A DNA stretch of 64,000 nt from Flammeovirgaceae bacterium (GTDB lineage Bacteria > Bacteroidota > Bacteroidia > Cytophagales > Cyclobacteriaceae), in assembly GCA_013204595.1 (NCBI GenBank), contig JABMNK010000052.1, positions 23,865 through 87,864 of the forward strand, read 5' to 3'. Below the pieces are notes generated by a model. It made no database searches. It saw only the letters and a program-made list of their open reading frames with translations, and was not told the origin of the DNA. Positions 1 through 10,206 of the stretch are shown one piece after another (positions within the stretch are counted from its first letter, which is position 1; every line of letters begins with the position of its first letter). The position numbers and the translations under genes are program-made.

Positions 1-2186
1 TCAAAGCGAGTTGGTATTACCATTTTGGGAAACCGATTATTACTTTGATCTACATCCGCAGTCGCCTTATCAGGATCTATGAGAATATTAACGACTTCTT
101 TTTCTTTAACAAATATTTTGGTGAACGCTTGCTCGTTGTGTCTCCAAATCTCCGCAGGAAGGGTCTCCACCTCTTTCGTTCCGTCAACATACGTCCATTC
201 AATAATGACCGGCATGACTAGCCCTCCCTTATTGACCATCTTCACTTCATAAAAGTTTTTATCTGCTAATTCCTCTTTTATCTGCTGTTCATCCAACTTG
301 TTTTTGAACTCTTGGTAATCTCGCGATTTGGTGTTCTTAAAAACAAATGTTTCAGCCGCCTCTGAAAATGATTTTTTATCCTCATTCAAGTTTTGATCTG
401 TTCCTTTAATCTGCTTTCTTTCAAGTTCATTTTCCTCCTTTTGCATTTTAAAATACCTTACTTGATCAACACCAATATCCACGTTATCGGTGGTATAAAA
501 CCATCCTCTCCAAAACCAGTCCAGGTCTACGGCAGAAGCATCTTCCATCGTTCTGAAAAAATCAGCGGGTGATGGGTTTTTAAACGCCCATCTTTGTGCA
601 TATATCTTAAAGGCATAATCAAAAAGCTCCGGCCCCATAACTGTCTCTCTTAAGATCGCTAATGCTGCCGCTGGTTTGGCATAGGCATTGTTGCCAAATT
701 GAAGAACCTGTTCTGAATTGGTCATGATGGGGCGCATCAATCCTTGCTGACCACTCATATAGGGCACAATGCTTTCGGCCGAGCCTCTACTTATAGGAAA
801 ATTGGGGTCATAGTCTTTGGTAGCAATCGACTGGATAAAAGTATCCAATCCTTCGTCCATCCATGTCCATTGTCTTTCATCTGAATTGATAATCATTGGG
901 AAAAAATTATGCCCAACTTCATGAATGATTACCGAAATCATACCCCACTTGGTTTGATCGAAATACGTCCCATCTTCCTTGGGACGTCCAAAATTGAAAC
1001 AAATCATTGGATACTCCATACCAATACTTGCCGCATGTACCGAAATGGCAACTGGGTAAGGATAATCTATTGTGTGTCTGGAGTAGGTAATTAGCGTTTG
1101 TCTTACCGCTCTAGTAGAATGCGCTTCCCATAAGGTATTTCCTTCCTTGGGATAATAAGACATGGCTAGCGGTTTTTTACCGTTTAAATCGACCGCCATC
1201 GCGTCCCAAATGTATTTTCTAGAAGCTGCAAAGGCAAAATCCCTCACATTTTCTGCTTTGAAATGCCAGGTTTCTGTTCCCTTACTTTTGTTTTTCTCAC
1301 TGTTCCGCGCCTCGGCCTCCGTGACAATTATTACCGGATCTTTAAAGCTATTTTTAGCTGTTTCAAACCTTTTTATCTGGCCCTGCGTCAGCACTTGCTC
1401 CGGATTTTGTAACCACCCTGTAGCTCCGACAATAAAATCATCCGGAACAGTAATGGATACATCAAAATTTCCAAAGCTTAAGGTGAACTCACCTCTTCCC
1501 AAAAACTGCTTATTTTGCCATCCTTCGACGTCATCGTAGACAGCCATCCTTGGATAAAATTGGGCAATAGTATAGGAGTAATTGTCATCTTCTGGAAAGT
1601 ATTCATATCCCGAACGTCCCTTCTGAGACATGCGGTCATTGATATTATAGTTCCAATCAATATTGAAAACTATCGAGTCTCCTGAGATAAGCGGTTCATC
1701 AAGATTGATCCGCATCATCGTTTTATTGATCACATAGTCCATGTCCGCACCTCCAGCATTCGTGATTTTTTGAATTTTAAATCCCCCATCAAAATCATTG
1801 ACATAAGCAAACAAATCTTTTGCTGACAAGCTGTCTAGCATATTCGATTCCGTAACCAGCGGCGTATCCGAATCTTGCGCCCTAAAGTTTTGATCCAATT
1901 GCAGCCATAAATATTCAAGATCATCTGGCGATTGATTGAAATAGGTAATGCGCTCGTTTCCGGTGATTTGTTGGCTCTGATCATCAAGGGTGATTTGAAT
2001 TTTATAATCTGCCCGCTGTTGCCAATACGCTTTCCCTGGAGCCCCTGAAGCGGTTCGCGTACTGTTGGGCGTTGGCAGTATAGTGCCCAGCTGTTCAAAT
2101 TTTTGTCCCCAATTCGGATCTGTTTGGGCCTTAAGTTGGATAACAAACGGTCCAAGCACTATCAATATTATAAGTAATTGTTTCAT
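1..2186 (-). CDS. M1 family metallopeptidase (left-arm copy, C-terminus cut by window edge)
   Basis: Mirror copy of the gene at 37951-40158. The last 22 bases, including the stop codon, lie beyond base 1, which is why the ORF track omits it. The visible sequence is identical to the right-arm copy, including the HEVGH zinc motif. It starts at the ATG on the minus strand at 2186. It is probably a duplicate created by the fold-back rather than a second gene. Confidence 0.85.
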   Translation of the reverse strand, partial: MKQLLIILIVLGPFVIQLKAQTDPNWGQKFEQLGTILPTPNSTRTASGAPGKAYWQQRADYKIQITLDDQSQQITGNERITYFNQSPDDLEYLWLQLDQNFRAQDSDTPLVTESNMLDSLSAKDLFAYVNDFDGGFKIQKITNAGGADMDYVINKTMMRINLDEPLISGDSIVFNIDWNYNINDRMSQKGRSGYEYFPEDDNYSYTIAQFYPRMAVYDDVEGWQNKQFLGRGEFTLSFGNFDVSITVPDDFIVGATGWLQNPEQVLTQGQIKRFETAKNSFKDPVIIVTEAEARNSEKNKSKGTETWHFKAENVRDFAFAASRKYIWDAMAVDLNGKKPLAMSYYPKEGNTLWEAHSTRAVRQTLITYSRHTIDYPYPVAISVHAASIGMEYPMICFNFGRPKEDGTYFDQTKWGMISVIIHEVGHNFFPMIINSDERQWTWMDEGLDTFIQSIATKDYDPNFPISRGSAESIVPYMSGQQGLMRPIMTNSEQVLQFGNNAYAKPAAALAILRETVMGPELFDYAFKIYAQRWAFKNPSPADFFRTMEDASAVDLDWFWRGWFYTTDNVDIGVDQVRYFKMQKEENELERKQIKGTDQNLNEDKKSFSEAAETFVFKNTKSRDYQEFKNKLDEQQIKEELADKNFYEVKMVNKGGLVMPVIIEWTYVDGTKEVETLPAEIWRHNEQAFTKIFVKEKEVVNILIDPDKATADVDQSNNRFPKMVIPTRF

Positions 2187-2200
2187 ATTCAAGTATTAAA

Positions 2201-2797
2201 TTAAATCCAAAATCTGGCTTCGATCATTAAAACAAAAGTGATGCCTATAATTATGGAGGAAATGATGATTTTCCAATCACGTCGATCTACTCCAAATAAG
2301 CCAACAAAAAATGCACTTATGATCAGAAAAAAAATCATTACCACGATCTGTCCGACCTCTAAGCCCAAATTAAATGCCAATAATTGTTTTATTATCGCTG
2401 TGTCCCTACCCAGGATTGCCTTCAAATAATTAGAGAATCCAAACCCATGAATGGTACCAAAAAACCCAGCATACAGATAATTAAGAGATACCTTTCTTGT
2501 CGAAGGAATATATCTATTGCGGTCTCTAGTGAACAAATTAGATCCCGCTGTAATCAGAATCGTCAACGGAATTAAAAATTCTATAAGATCCGAATCAACA
2601 TTGACCAAATCGAATGTTGCCATCGCAAGCGTAATGCTATGGCCAAAGGTAAAGGCTGTTACCAAAATTAAAATTTTACGCCAATCACTTGCCAAATACA
2701 ATGCCGATATTGCAACTACAAAAAGCATATGATCGTAGCCTGCAAAATCCAGAATATGGTAAAGTCCTAATTCAAAATATATTATAAATTCTGTCAT
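2201..2797 (-). CDS. HupE/UreJ family membrane protein (left-arm copy)
   Basis: Exact mirror of 37340-37936. The start is set at the MTEF methionine; the ORF track begins 10 codons earlier at an ATG that faces the start of the divergent DUF6702 gene. Confidence 0.8.
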   Translation of the reverse strand: MTEFIIYFELGLYHILDFAGYDHMLFVVAISALYLASDWRKILILVTAFTFGHSITLAMATFDLVNVDSDLIEFLIPLTILITAGSNLFTRDRNRYIPSTRKVSLNYLYAGFFGTIHGFGFSNYLKAILGRDTAIIKQLLAFNLGLEVGQIVVMIFFLIISAFFVGLFGVDRRDWKIIISSIIIGITFVLMIEARFWI

Positions 2798-2821
2798 TAA
2801 CTTATTGTTAAATAAATCAGC

Positions 2822-3304
2822 ATGCATTACACACTATTCATTCTTATTGCTAAAGTATACCTTCTGCATGCATTTCATGTCAGTGTTTGTGATGTGGTGT
2901 ACAATTCTGATGATAAACATCTCAAAATAAGTGTTCGACTGTTTTTGGATGATTTAGAAAAGGAACTAAAAATCTATTCCAAAAATCCTCAATTGGACAT
3001 TAGCCAAATAGACCCCACGACATTAAATCACACAATGGAACAATATTTTACTGATAAATTTGGCGTTAGTGTCCAAGAGGAAAAGATCAACTTGGTTTTT
3101 CTGGGGAGTGAAATTGAAAACGACGCCCTGTGGTGTTATTTAGAATACGAAAAAATGAAACCATTCCTAGAAATGACCATTTCAAATGAACTTTTGTTTT
3201 TGGCATTTGACGACCAAGACAATTTAGTTCATGTTCGAAAAGATGGCGTGGTCAAGAGCCTGCGGTTATATCCCAAAAAAGCAATAGCAACTGTTAGCTG
3301 GTAA
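2822..3304 (+). CDS. DUF6702 family exported protein (left-arm copy)
   Basis: Exact mirror of 36833-37315. Its last 11 bases overlap the end of the convergent 2H phosphoesterase gene. Confidence 0.75.
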   Translation: MHYTLFILIAKVYLLHAFHVSVCDVVYNSDDKHLKISVRLFLDDLEKELKIYSKNPQLDISQIDPTTLNHTMEQYFTDKFGVSVQEEKINLVFLGSEIENDALWCYLEYEKMKPFLEMTISNELLFLAFDDQDNLVHVRKDGVVKSLRLYPKKAIATVSW

Positions 3305-3842
3305 CATTAAAGTGAAAGACATCTGTCTCTTCCCATTGGACGCCATCATGCTTTAACAGCGAAATCCCATTTACTGAAAACTGTCTATCAAAGGATTGCG
3401 TTTGAAAAAAATCCCATGCCTCAACAAAAATAGCCCTTTTCAAATCGCGAAAAGCAATCGTAACATGTGGATGAAAGGCTTGATTTTTATACGCTTCATT
3501 GAAAACATTCCCTTTCTTCATGAATAGGGCCACCTGCTTTTGTAATTTGTTTAGCGGTTCGGTTTCCTGGACATTGACAAAGATAACACGCGGCTCAAAA
3601 CACCCAAAATTCTTTAAATTCAATTCGAATGGTGATAATTCTTGAACCAATTGACCTAATCCTTCTGTGAGACTTTGTTTCTTGTTAATTTTCCACTTGA
3701 AGGGCATGTGAAGGGTAATATGAGGTGGTGACTTCATGGCATGATGTGAGTGATAGTTCTCGGAAACAATTTTTTTAAGAACCATTACTTCTTTCCGAAT
3801 ATCCTGAGGTAGTACCACTGCAATAAAAAATAAGTCCTCCAA
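3294..3842 (-). CDS. 2'-5' RNA ligase / 2H phosphoesterase family protein (left-arm copy)
   Basis: Exact mirror of 36295-36843, with the same TTG start codon. Both HxTx motifs are intact. Confidence 0.8.
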   Translation of the reverse strand: MEDLFFIAVVLPQDIRKEVMVLKKIVSENYHSHHAMKSPPHITLHMPFKWKINKKQSLTEGLGQLVQELSPFELNLKNFGCFEPRVIFVNVQETEPLNKLQKQVALFMKKGNVFNEAYKNQAFHPHVTIAFRDLKRAIFVEAWDFFQTQSFDRQFSVNGISLLKHDGVQWEETDVFHFNVTS

Positions 3843-3910
3843 AATTGCTTCTCGCTATATTTAATAACTTTCTGATTAAAGAAACCTTTTATTACTCAAA
3901 ATACAAAGAA

Positions 3911-6388
3911 ATGAGAAAAATACTACTTGGATTAATTATCGCTACGTGTCTCTCTGGAGCGTCTGCCCAGAAAAAAGGTTCTTCCAAAAATAGTCCTTCT
4001 GCACCCACTTCCCATTCGATTGCTGCTTTTACTAATGCAATGACACGCACCGAGGGTTATTTCAATTATTTTTATGATGATGCCAAAGACAAATTGTACT
4101 TAGAGATTGACCTTAATGGTCGTGATTTTCTTTATGTAAACTCCCTTGCTGCTGGGATTGGCTCAAATGATATTGGGCTTGATCGCGGTCAACTAGGCAA
4201 TGAAAGAATTGTACGATTTGAGAAACATGGCCAAAAATTAATGTTGATGCAACCAAATCAGGACTATCGGGCCGTTAGCCAAAATCCTGACGAAGTCAAG
4301 TCTGTTCAAGAAGCATTCGCCTCCTCTATCCTTTGGGGATTTTCTATTGTCGCTCAAAATGACACCCATTATTTAATTGACCTTTCGGATTTTCTGCTCA
4401 GAGATTCCCACCGTATTTCTAACAGGCTAGCACAGACCAAGCAAGGTAATTATAAAATTGACCCTACCAGGTCCGCATTGCATCAGCCCAACATAATGAA
4501 CTTTCCGCAAAACACTGAATTTGAAGCAACGCTCACGTTTACCGGTGAGCCCATAGGTGCCTATATTCGCTCCGTTGCCCCTTCCGCCGACGCAGTAACC
4601 GTTCGTACCCATCATTCTTTCATTCAGCTTCCTGACGACAAATATGTGCCTAGGGATTTTGATCCCAGAAGTGGCTTCTATAATATCTCCTTTCAAGATT
4701 ATGCCACTCCCGTAGCCTCCTCTCTTGTAAAACGCTTTATTGCTAGACATCGCCTAGAAAAATTGAATCCTGAATTCGAAAAATCCGAAGTAATCGAACC
4801 CATTATCTATTATCTGGATAGAGGTGCGCCCGAACCTATTCGATCTGCCCTCATGGAAGGTGCACAATGGTGGAATCAAGCATTTGAAGCCGCTGGTTTT
4901 ATAAATGCCTTCCAGGTAAAATTGCTACCCATTGGGGCGCATCCAATGGACATTCGCTACAACATGATTCAATGGGTACATAGATCTACCCGCGGTTGGT
5001 CTTATGGAAGCTCTGTCGTGGATCCCCGTACAGGTGAAATCATCAAAGGTCAAGTGAGTCTTGGCTCATTAAGAGTGCGACAGGATTTTCTAATTGCCCA
5101 GGGACTATTGAATGAATACAGCCAAAGCAATGGCCCATTAATGGCCCTAGTCTTGGCTAGATTGCGACAATTGGCTGCTCATGAGGTTGGCCATACCCTT
5201 GGTATTATGCACAATTATGCGGCCAGCAGTAACAACCGCGCCTCTGTCATGGATTACCCGCACCCATTGGTAAAATTAACTTCTGCCGGTGAAATCGATT
5301 TGTCGGATGCTTACGATATTAATATTGGCGAGTGGGACATTGCAGCTATAAAATTTGGCTATACCCAATTCACAAAAGGTACCGACGAATCGTCTGCATT
5401 AAATGAAATTATTAAAACCGCTCATCGAGAGGGCCTCCTCTACATAACAGATCGAGATGCAAGAGCTGCCAATGGCGCACATCCTGTTGCCCATCTTTGG
5501 GATGGTGGCGCTTCAGCGACGAATGAACTCAATCGCATGATGGCTGTCAGAGAAAAAGTACTACTCAATCTATCCGACAATAGTTTACCAAAAGGCGAAC
5601 CCTATTCTTCATTGGAAGAAATATTGGTTCCCATGTATCTTTTTCATCGCTATCAAATTGAGGCCGCATCAAAGGTGATCGGAGGGCTGGATTATACCTA
5701 TTCCGTGAAAGGAGATGATCAATTAAAAACAGCGCTATTGGATCCCTCCCTTCAAATAGATGCATTACAGGCACTGATCAATACACTTCAACCCAAGGCG
5801 TTAATGCTCCCCAAAAAGCTTCTCATCCAAATTCCACCCAAAGCTCCTGGATATAATAGAGGCCGAGAATCATTTATCAGCAAAACTGGCCCTGTTTTTG
5901 ACTACTATTCGGCCGTTGAAACTGCCGCCGAAATGTCTCTTACCTTTCTATTAAATGCAGAAAGGGCCAATCGATTGGTCATGTACAACGATTTAGATGC
6001 CAATCAACCGGGCTTAAGTAAAGTGCTCAACCTCCTATTAGCGCAAACATGGAAAAAACCAAATAATAATCCAGAAGAACGTGCGATTCAGCGAATAGTA
6101 GAATGGCAAGTAGTGGAGAAACTGATGCACTTGAGAGTAAATACAAATGCTCAAACGGATGTTCAATCCATAACTGAAGCAACCCTAAACGACCTTTCTG
6201 CATACTGCAAACTGACAAAGGCCTCCAATTCAGAAGATGCTGCCCACTATGCCAGAATAAGTTCAACTATTGATGCTTGGCTAGAAGCGCCTGGCGAGAT
6301 TACCTTCCCCAATCCACTTAAAGCACCCGATGGGTCCCCCATTGGACAGGATGAAGATTTCTTGAATTATTGTGGCGCAGCATACTGA
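3911..6388 (+). CDS. DUF5117/DUF5118-type zinc-dependent metalloprotease (left-arm copy)
   Basis: Exact mirror of 33749-36226. The start is the ATG at 3911, directly before a signal peptide. The ORF-track start at 3845 is an upstream TTG and would bury that signal peptide. Confidence 0.85.
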   Translation: MRKILLGLIIATCLSGASAQKKGSSKNSPSAPTSHSIAAFTNAMTRTEGYFNYFYDDAKDKLYLEIDLNGRDFLYVNSLAAGIGSNDIGLDRGQLGNERIVRFEKHGQKLMLMQPNQDYRAVSQNPDEVKSVQEAFASSILWGFSIVAQNDTHYLIDLSDFLLRDSHRISNRLAQTKQGNYKIDPTRSALHQPNIMNFPQNTEFEATLTFTGEPIGAYIRSVAPSADAVTVRTHHSFIQLPDDKYVPRDFDPRSGFYNISFQDYATPVASSLVKRFIARHRLEKLNPEFEKSEVIEPIIYYLDRGAPEPIRSALMEGAQWWNQAFEAAGFINAFQVKLLPIGAHPMDIRYNMIQWVHRSTRGWSYGSSVVDPRTGEIIKGQVSLGSLRVRQDFLIAQGLLNEYSQSNGPLMALVLARLRQLAAHEVGHTLGIMHNYAASSNNRASVMDYPHPLVKLTSAGEIDLSDAYDINIGEWDIAAIKFGYTQFTKGTDESSALNEIIKTAHREGLLYITDRDARAANGAHPVAHLWDGGASATNELNRMMAVREKVLLNLSDNSLPKGEPYSSLEEILVPMYLFHRYQIEAASKVIGGLDYTYSVKGDDQLKTALLDPSLQIDALQALINTLQPKALMLPKKLLIQIPPKAPGYNRGRESFISKTGPVFDYYSAVETAAEMSLTFLLNAERANRLVMYNDLDANQPGLSKVLNLLLAQTWKKPNNNPEERAIQRIVEWQVVEKLMHLRVNTNAQTDVQSITEATLNDLSAYCKLTKASNSEDAAHYARISSTIDAWLEAPGEITFPNPLKAPDGSPIGQDEDFLNYCGAAY

Positions 6389-6472
6389 TCTATGTTTCTT
6401 GTTTTGGACAAATCGGAATGATACTTGTCTTTTTATGAAAGGAAATAAGAGGTGAAGAGTCCCTTAAGCGCA

Positions 6473-8077
6473 TCACAGGAAATATTTAAACTGAATATTT
6501 AACGACAAATTATATTTTCTGTCATCCCACACATAATATCGATTCGCAAAAAAACTATTGATCATTTTTGCTCCTATGGCCCAATTTTCATATTCTCTTT
6601 GATACTTAAAACCTAGATTAAATTCGTTTTGATGTCTCAAGTAAAGAGGGCGCTGACTCCACCCTAGGTCCATTTCTGAATAATAATCATCGTCAAATCT
6701 TATCACCTGGAAGTCTATCCCATACAGTCTCTTTTGGTCATATACACTCATCCCTATGAATTGACTCATCGATCCTCCTCCAATTCCTGCCCCCAATAGT
6801 TGTCCCTGATGCGTATATCCTTGATCTATAATTATGTGCTGATAGTAGACTGGACTGGCACGATAACGCCAACTTTGACTCCTTACAAGATTGGAATGTT
6901 CCAACATAAACAAAAAGTATTTCTTTCGCGCTAAATCAAAAACCTTTTCAAGACCTATGGTGTAGGCTCGACTATGCTCGGGTTCCATGGTCAGTGACCA
7001 CCACCCACCACTAAAATCATTACGCGCCCACTCCAAGTAGACTCTCAAATCGACTTCTTGAAATTTCCAGTCAAGAAACACTGAGGACAATTGATCAAAT
7101 GTATCCCTTGTTTGAACAGAATCGACCATTATGCCATTATCAAAAATCCAAAACCATGCCGCCAAATCGACTGGCGTAAAATATTGCTCTTGTTTGTATA
7201 AAACTTTGTTGAATCCCAAAACAAGATTTGATAAAAATGGCAAACTATAGCCAATTGACATCCCTGTAAAAAAGCGCTTGTCATTCTCTGGAAAACTATC
7301 AAAATAGTTAGATTCCGAAAGCCGACCTAAAAGAATTTTTGTGTCAATTGTACCTAAATCTATGTCCTTGAAATACATTTTTATCGGTCGTGACGTACCA
7401 ATGTCCAAACTAGGAAATCCACCCGCATTTCTACTTAAAATTATTGGGTTCAATATTGATGGTCCCCATTTGAAATTTTGTGTGCCAACTCCGACCGTCC
7501 ATAGTCGATCTTGATACCGAATTTCGGATTGTCCTGGATGAAAATTTACGAACGCATTATCCCCGTATCGTTGAACCCAATCGACCCGATAAGAAACGGC
7601 AAATTTGTTTGCAAATTGATACGAAAACGGACTTACATCATCCTTTATTTGCGTTGCAAGTTCAAAAGGTAGGTTTTGGGAGTAAAAAATATTTGGAACA
7701 AACATAACTGAAAGTCTATTTTTTTTCCATCTCAGGCCAAAGTTAACTTCTTGGGTTATTCCTTTTCCCTTCCAAACCGGACCATCGTTAAATCCTCTAG
7801 CATAGGAGGAATTGATATGTGTTTTGGCCCCCGGGTTCAAAATAGTAAGTCCTTCCTTAAATTGATCCCCTTTGGATCGGTGGTCCCATAAAGACCAAGT
7901 CAAAGAATCTACGAAGGGGTCAATGGTTGGCCAGTAACCCAAATGAGTAACCTGCTCATTTTTGAGCGCTAACAACCGAAAGTATTCGTTATCTAGGTCA
8001 CCAGGCACATCTATTTGCGCACTGCTAAAATGAATATTAATCCATAAAAGTAAAAATATTAAAATGAGCTTCTTCAT
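6473..8077 (-). CDS. Capsule assembly Wzi-like outer-membrane protein (left-arm copy)
   Basis: Exact mirror of 32060-33664, including the signal peptide and the 18-bp tandem repeat across the start codon. Confidence 0.8.
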   Translation of the reverse strand: MKKLILIFLLLWINIHFSSAQIDVPGDLDNEYFRLLALKNEQVTHLGYWPTIDPFVDSLTWSLWDHRSKGDQFKEGLTILNPGAKTHINSSYARGFNDGPVWKGKGITQEVNFGLRWKKNRLSVMFVPNIFYSQNLPFELATQIKDDVSPFSYQFANKFAVSYRVDWVQRYGDNAFVNFHPGQSEIRYQDRLWTVGVGTQNFKWGPSILNPIILSRNAGGFPSLDIGTSRPIKMYFKDIDLGTIDTKILLGRLSESNYFDSFPENDKRFFTGMSIGYSLPFLSNLVLGFNKVLYKQEQYFTPVDLAAWFWIFDNGIMVDSVQTRDTFDQLSSVFLDWKFQEVDLRVYLEWARNDFSGGWWSLTMEPEHSRAYTIGLEKVFDLARKKYFLFMLEHSNLVRSQSWRYRASPVYYQHIIIDQGYTHQGQLLGAGIGGGSMSQFIGMSVYDQKRLYGIDFQVIRFDDDYYSEMDLGWSQRPLYLRHQNEFNLGFKYQREYENWAIGAKMINSFFANRYYVWDDRKYNLSLNIQFKYFL

Positions 8078-8481
8078 TAAAATGAGCTTCTCGATTGACT
8101 AAAGAATGATTAAACCATTAAATTTTAAACGCGTACCAAACCCATTAATTTTCCTCGAAGAGATGAAAACAAAAGCAGCTTTTCTTTAGTCCTTCATTCA
8201 AAAACAAAATAGACTATGCTGATATCCGCCTATTAACTTCATTTCATGTCATTTAAACAAAGGTAGCTTGTTACCTACTTATCTCACATAAAACATCAAG
8301 GTTGCCTTTAACGCCCTATATCATACAAAATTGCTTTCCTAAGGCTTCATTAACTAATATTTTGGCTACAAAAATGTCTAGCTTGTCCCGAAGCTGTTAA
8401 TTCTCCTGTCCTTTTCCTGTCGTTAAAGATGGCCTTAGCGTACCATTTTGTCCTTTTCTTATTATTAATTATTGCCTCATT
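8078..8481. other. Intergenic gap (left-arm copy)
   Basis: Mirror of 31656-32059, the 404-bp gap between the DUF4301 and Wzi-like genes. No gene or convincing promoter was recognised. The short inverted repeat AGGTA-ACAAGC-TACCT is present here too. Confidence 0.6.
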
Positions 8482-9975
8482 TTATACGTGCTCAGGCAAC
8501 AAAAGGTCATTAATCGATTTTACTGGATTGAACGTGATTAATGGAACCTCTACAAAAATAGTATTCCAAGAAGCCATGGCCCCATTCCAAAGTCCAGGAA
8601 GCTCTAACGCCTTGAGAGGTTTCCCGTCTTTGGATTTTTGAGTGATGAATCCCGTACTCGGGTCTCGATATTTGATTAAATCAAATTTTATTCCTTGAAA
8701 GTTTCTTACCCCACAGACAATATCCACTGGATTAAAATGAGTGGCTACCTCAAAAATTTGTTTTTGGTCCTTCTGCTCAAAATTAACTTGGGCCGTTTCC
8801 ACAATTTGTAGGGTTCGAGCTTCCTTATTTTGTACCCAAAACGGACCTCCCCCAGGGTTTCCTTCACTCTTGACCATCCCACAAACCCTCATAGGTCGGT
8901 TCAATACTTCAAATAATTGCTTCCGATCTAAGGGCGCGTCAGATACATATCCTAAATGATCCCTAACCCAGCCATTTATTTCGATGACCTGCTGGTCCGT
9001 AGGCGCTTGTTCTAGGATGTTCAGCAAATCAAATGCTACCGATTGAAACGAGAGTAGCGTTCCCGCCAATAATTTCTTATATCTAATCGTTTCAAATTTT
9101 AATCTATCTGGAACAACATTGTCAATGTTTTTTATAAAGATTAAGTCAGCCTCAATCCCATTAAGATTTTCAAGCAACGCACCATGACCTGCTGGTCTAA
9201 AAAGTAAGGCGCCTTGTTGATTTCTAACGGGATTATTTTCCAGATCAACGGCTATGGTGTCCGTGGCTTTTTGTTGCTGGCTATAGTTTATGACTATCTT
9301 GACACCATACTTAGTCTGGTATGTATCCTTAATGATCGCCACGTGTTCCTCAAATTTTTCTTGATGTTCTTGAGATACCGTAAAATGCAAGTATACCTCT
9401 CCTGCGCCACTCGATGCATAAGCACAAGCCTCCACAATATGCTCTTCAGTCGCAGTGCGTAGGATCCCATCCTCTCGATGGAATTTTATAAGTCCCTTGG
9501 GCAGCTGCCCATAATTCAATCCCTGCGCTGTTAACAAACAGTTCAATATATGAAACGGGTCATCGACTGACAATCCCTTATTAATAAGTAGCTGCTCCAG
9601 CTCTTCATAAAAGGCAAAATCCTTTAACTGCTTAAAAAAAGTTTGAACCGCTTTATTTTGAACCGCTAAGGACGACAAACCTAATCCTTCCGTCGTCGTC
9701 CCTAAACATTCAAAAAGTGCCTGAAACATCCTCGTTGCTGCGCCCGAGGCTGGAACAAATTTGACTACTTTTTTAACGGCTAAAGATGATTCATATAGCC
9801 TTATAAGTTTCGTTAATTCCGCCTGATCAAATGTTAAAATCCCCTGATTGAGTAACGCCGGTTTTATTAATTTTACCGAGGGGAATCCCTCTTGGAAATC
9901 CCGCAATTGTTCCTGAACGGAAATCTCACTCATGCCTAAGGCTTCTATTTGCTTTTTATCTGATTGAATGAGCAT
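8482..9975 (-). CDS. DUF4301 family protein (left-arm copy)
   Basis: Exact mirror of 30162-31655. The start is set at the ATG (MLIQSD...). The ORF track extends 10 codons upstream to a TTG. Confidence 0.8.
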   Translation of the reverse strand: MLIQSDKKQIEALGMSEISVQEQLRDFQEGFPSVKLIKPALLNQGILTFDQAELTKLIRLYESSLAVKKVVKFVPASGAATRMFQALFECLGTTTEGLGLSSLAVQNKAVQTFFKQLKDFAFYEELEQLLINKGLSVDDPFHILNCLLTAQGLNYGQLPKGLIKFHREDGILRTATEEHIVEACAYASSGAGEVYLHFTVSQEHQEKFEEHVAIIKDTYQTKYGVKIVINYSQQQKATDTIAVDLENNPVRNQQGALLFRPAGHGALLENLNGIEADLIFIKNIDNVVPDRLKFETIRYKKLLAGTLLSFQSVAFDLLNILEQAPTDQQVIEINGWVRDHLGYVSDAPLDRKQLFEVLNRPMRVCGMVKSEGNPGGGPFWVQNKEARTLQIVETAQVNFEQKDQKQIFEVATHFNPVDIVCGVRNFQGIKFDLIKYRDPSTGFITQKSKDGKPLKALELPGLWNGAMASWNTIFVEVPLITFNPVKSINDLLLPEHV

Positions 9976-10206
9976 TTTAAAATTATTAGTTCTTGCGATA
10001 ATCAAAACAACAATCTAAAAATATCCATTCTTATTTAAGAATCCCTGCTTTAGCCAAAAAATACGCAACTGTTTTATTAATTATAGAAAATAGCCCTGAT
10101 TTATTCCCTTTTTTCATTGAAAACAGTAAAAATCGGCTCATTTTGAAAAAGGTTTCCTTTTTGGACATGGAAAGTTTTAATTTTGCCCTCCCATTTAAAC
10201 TTCTTC

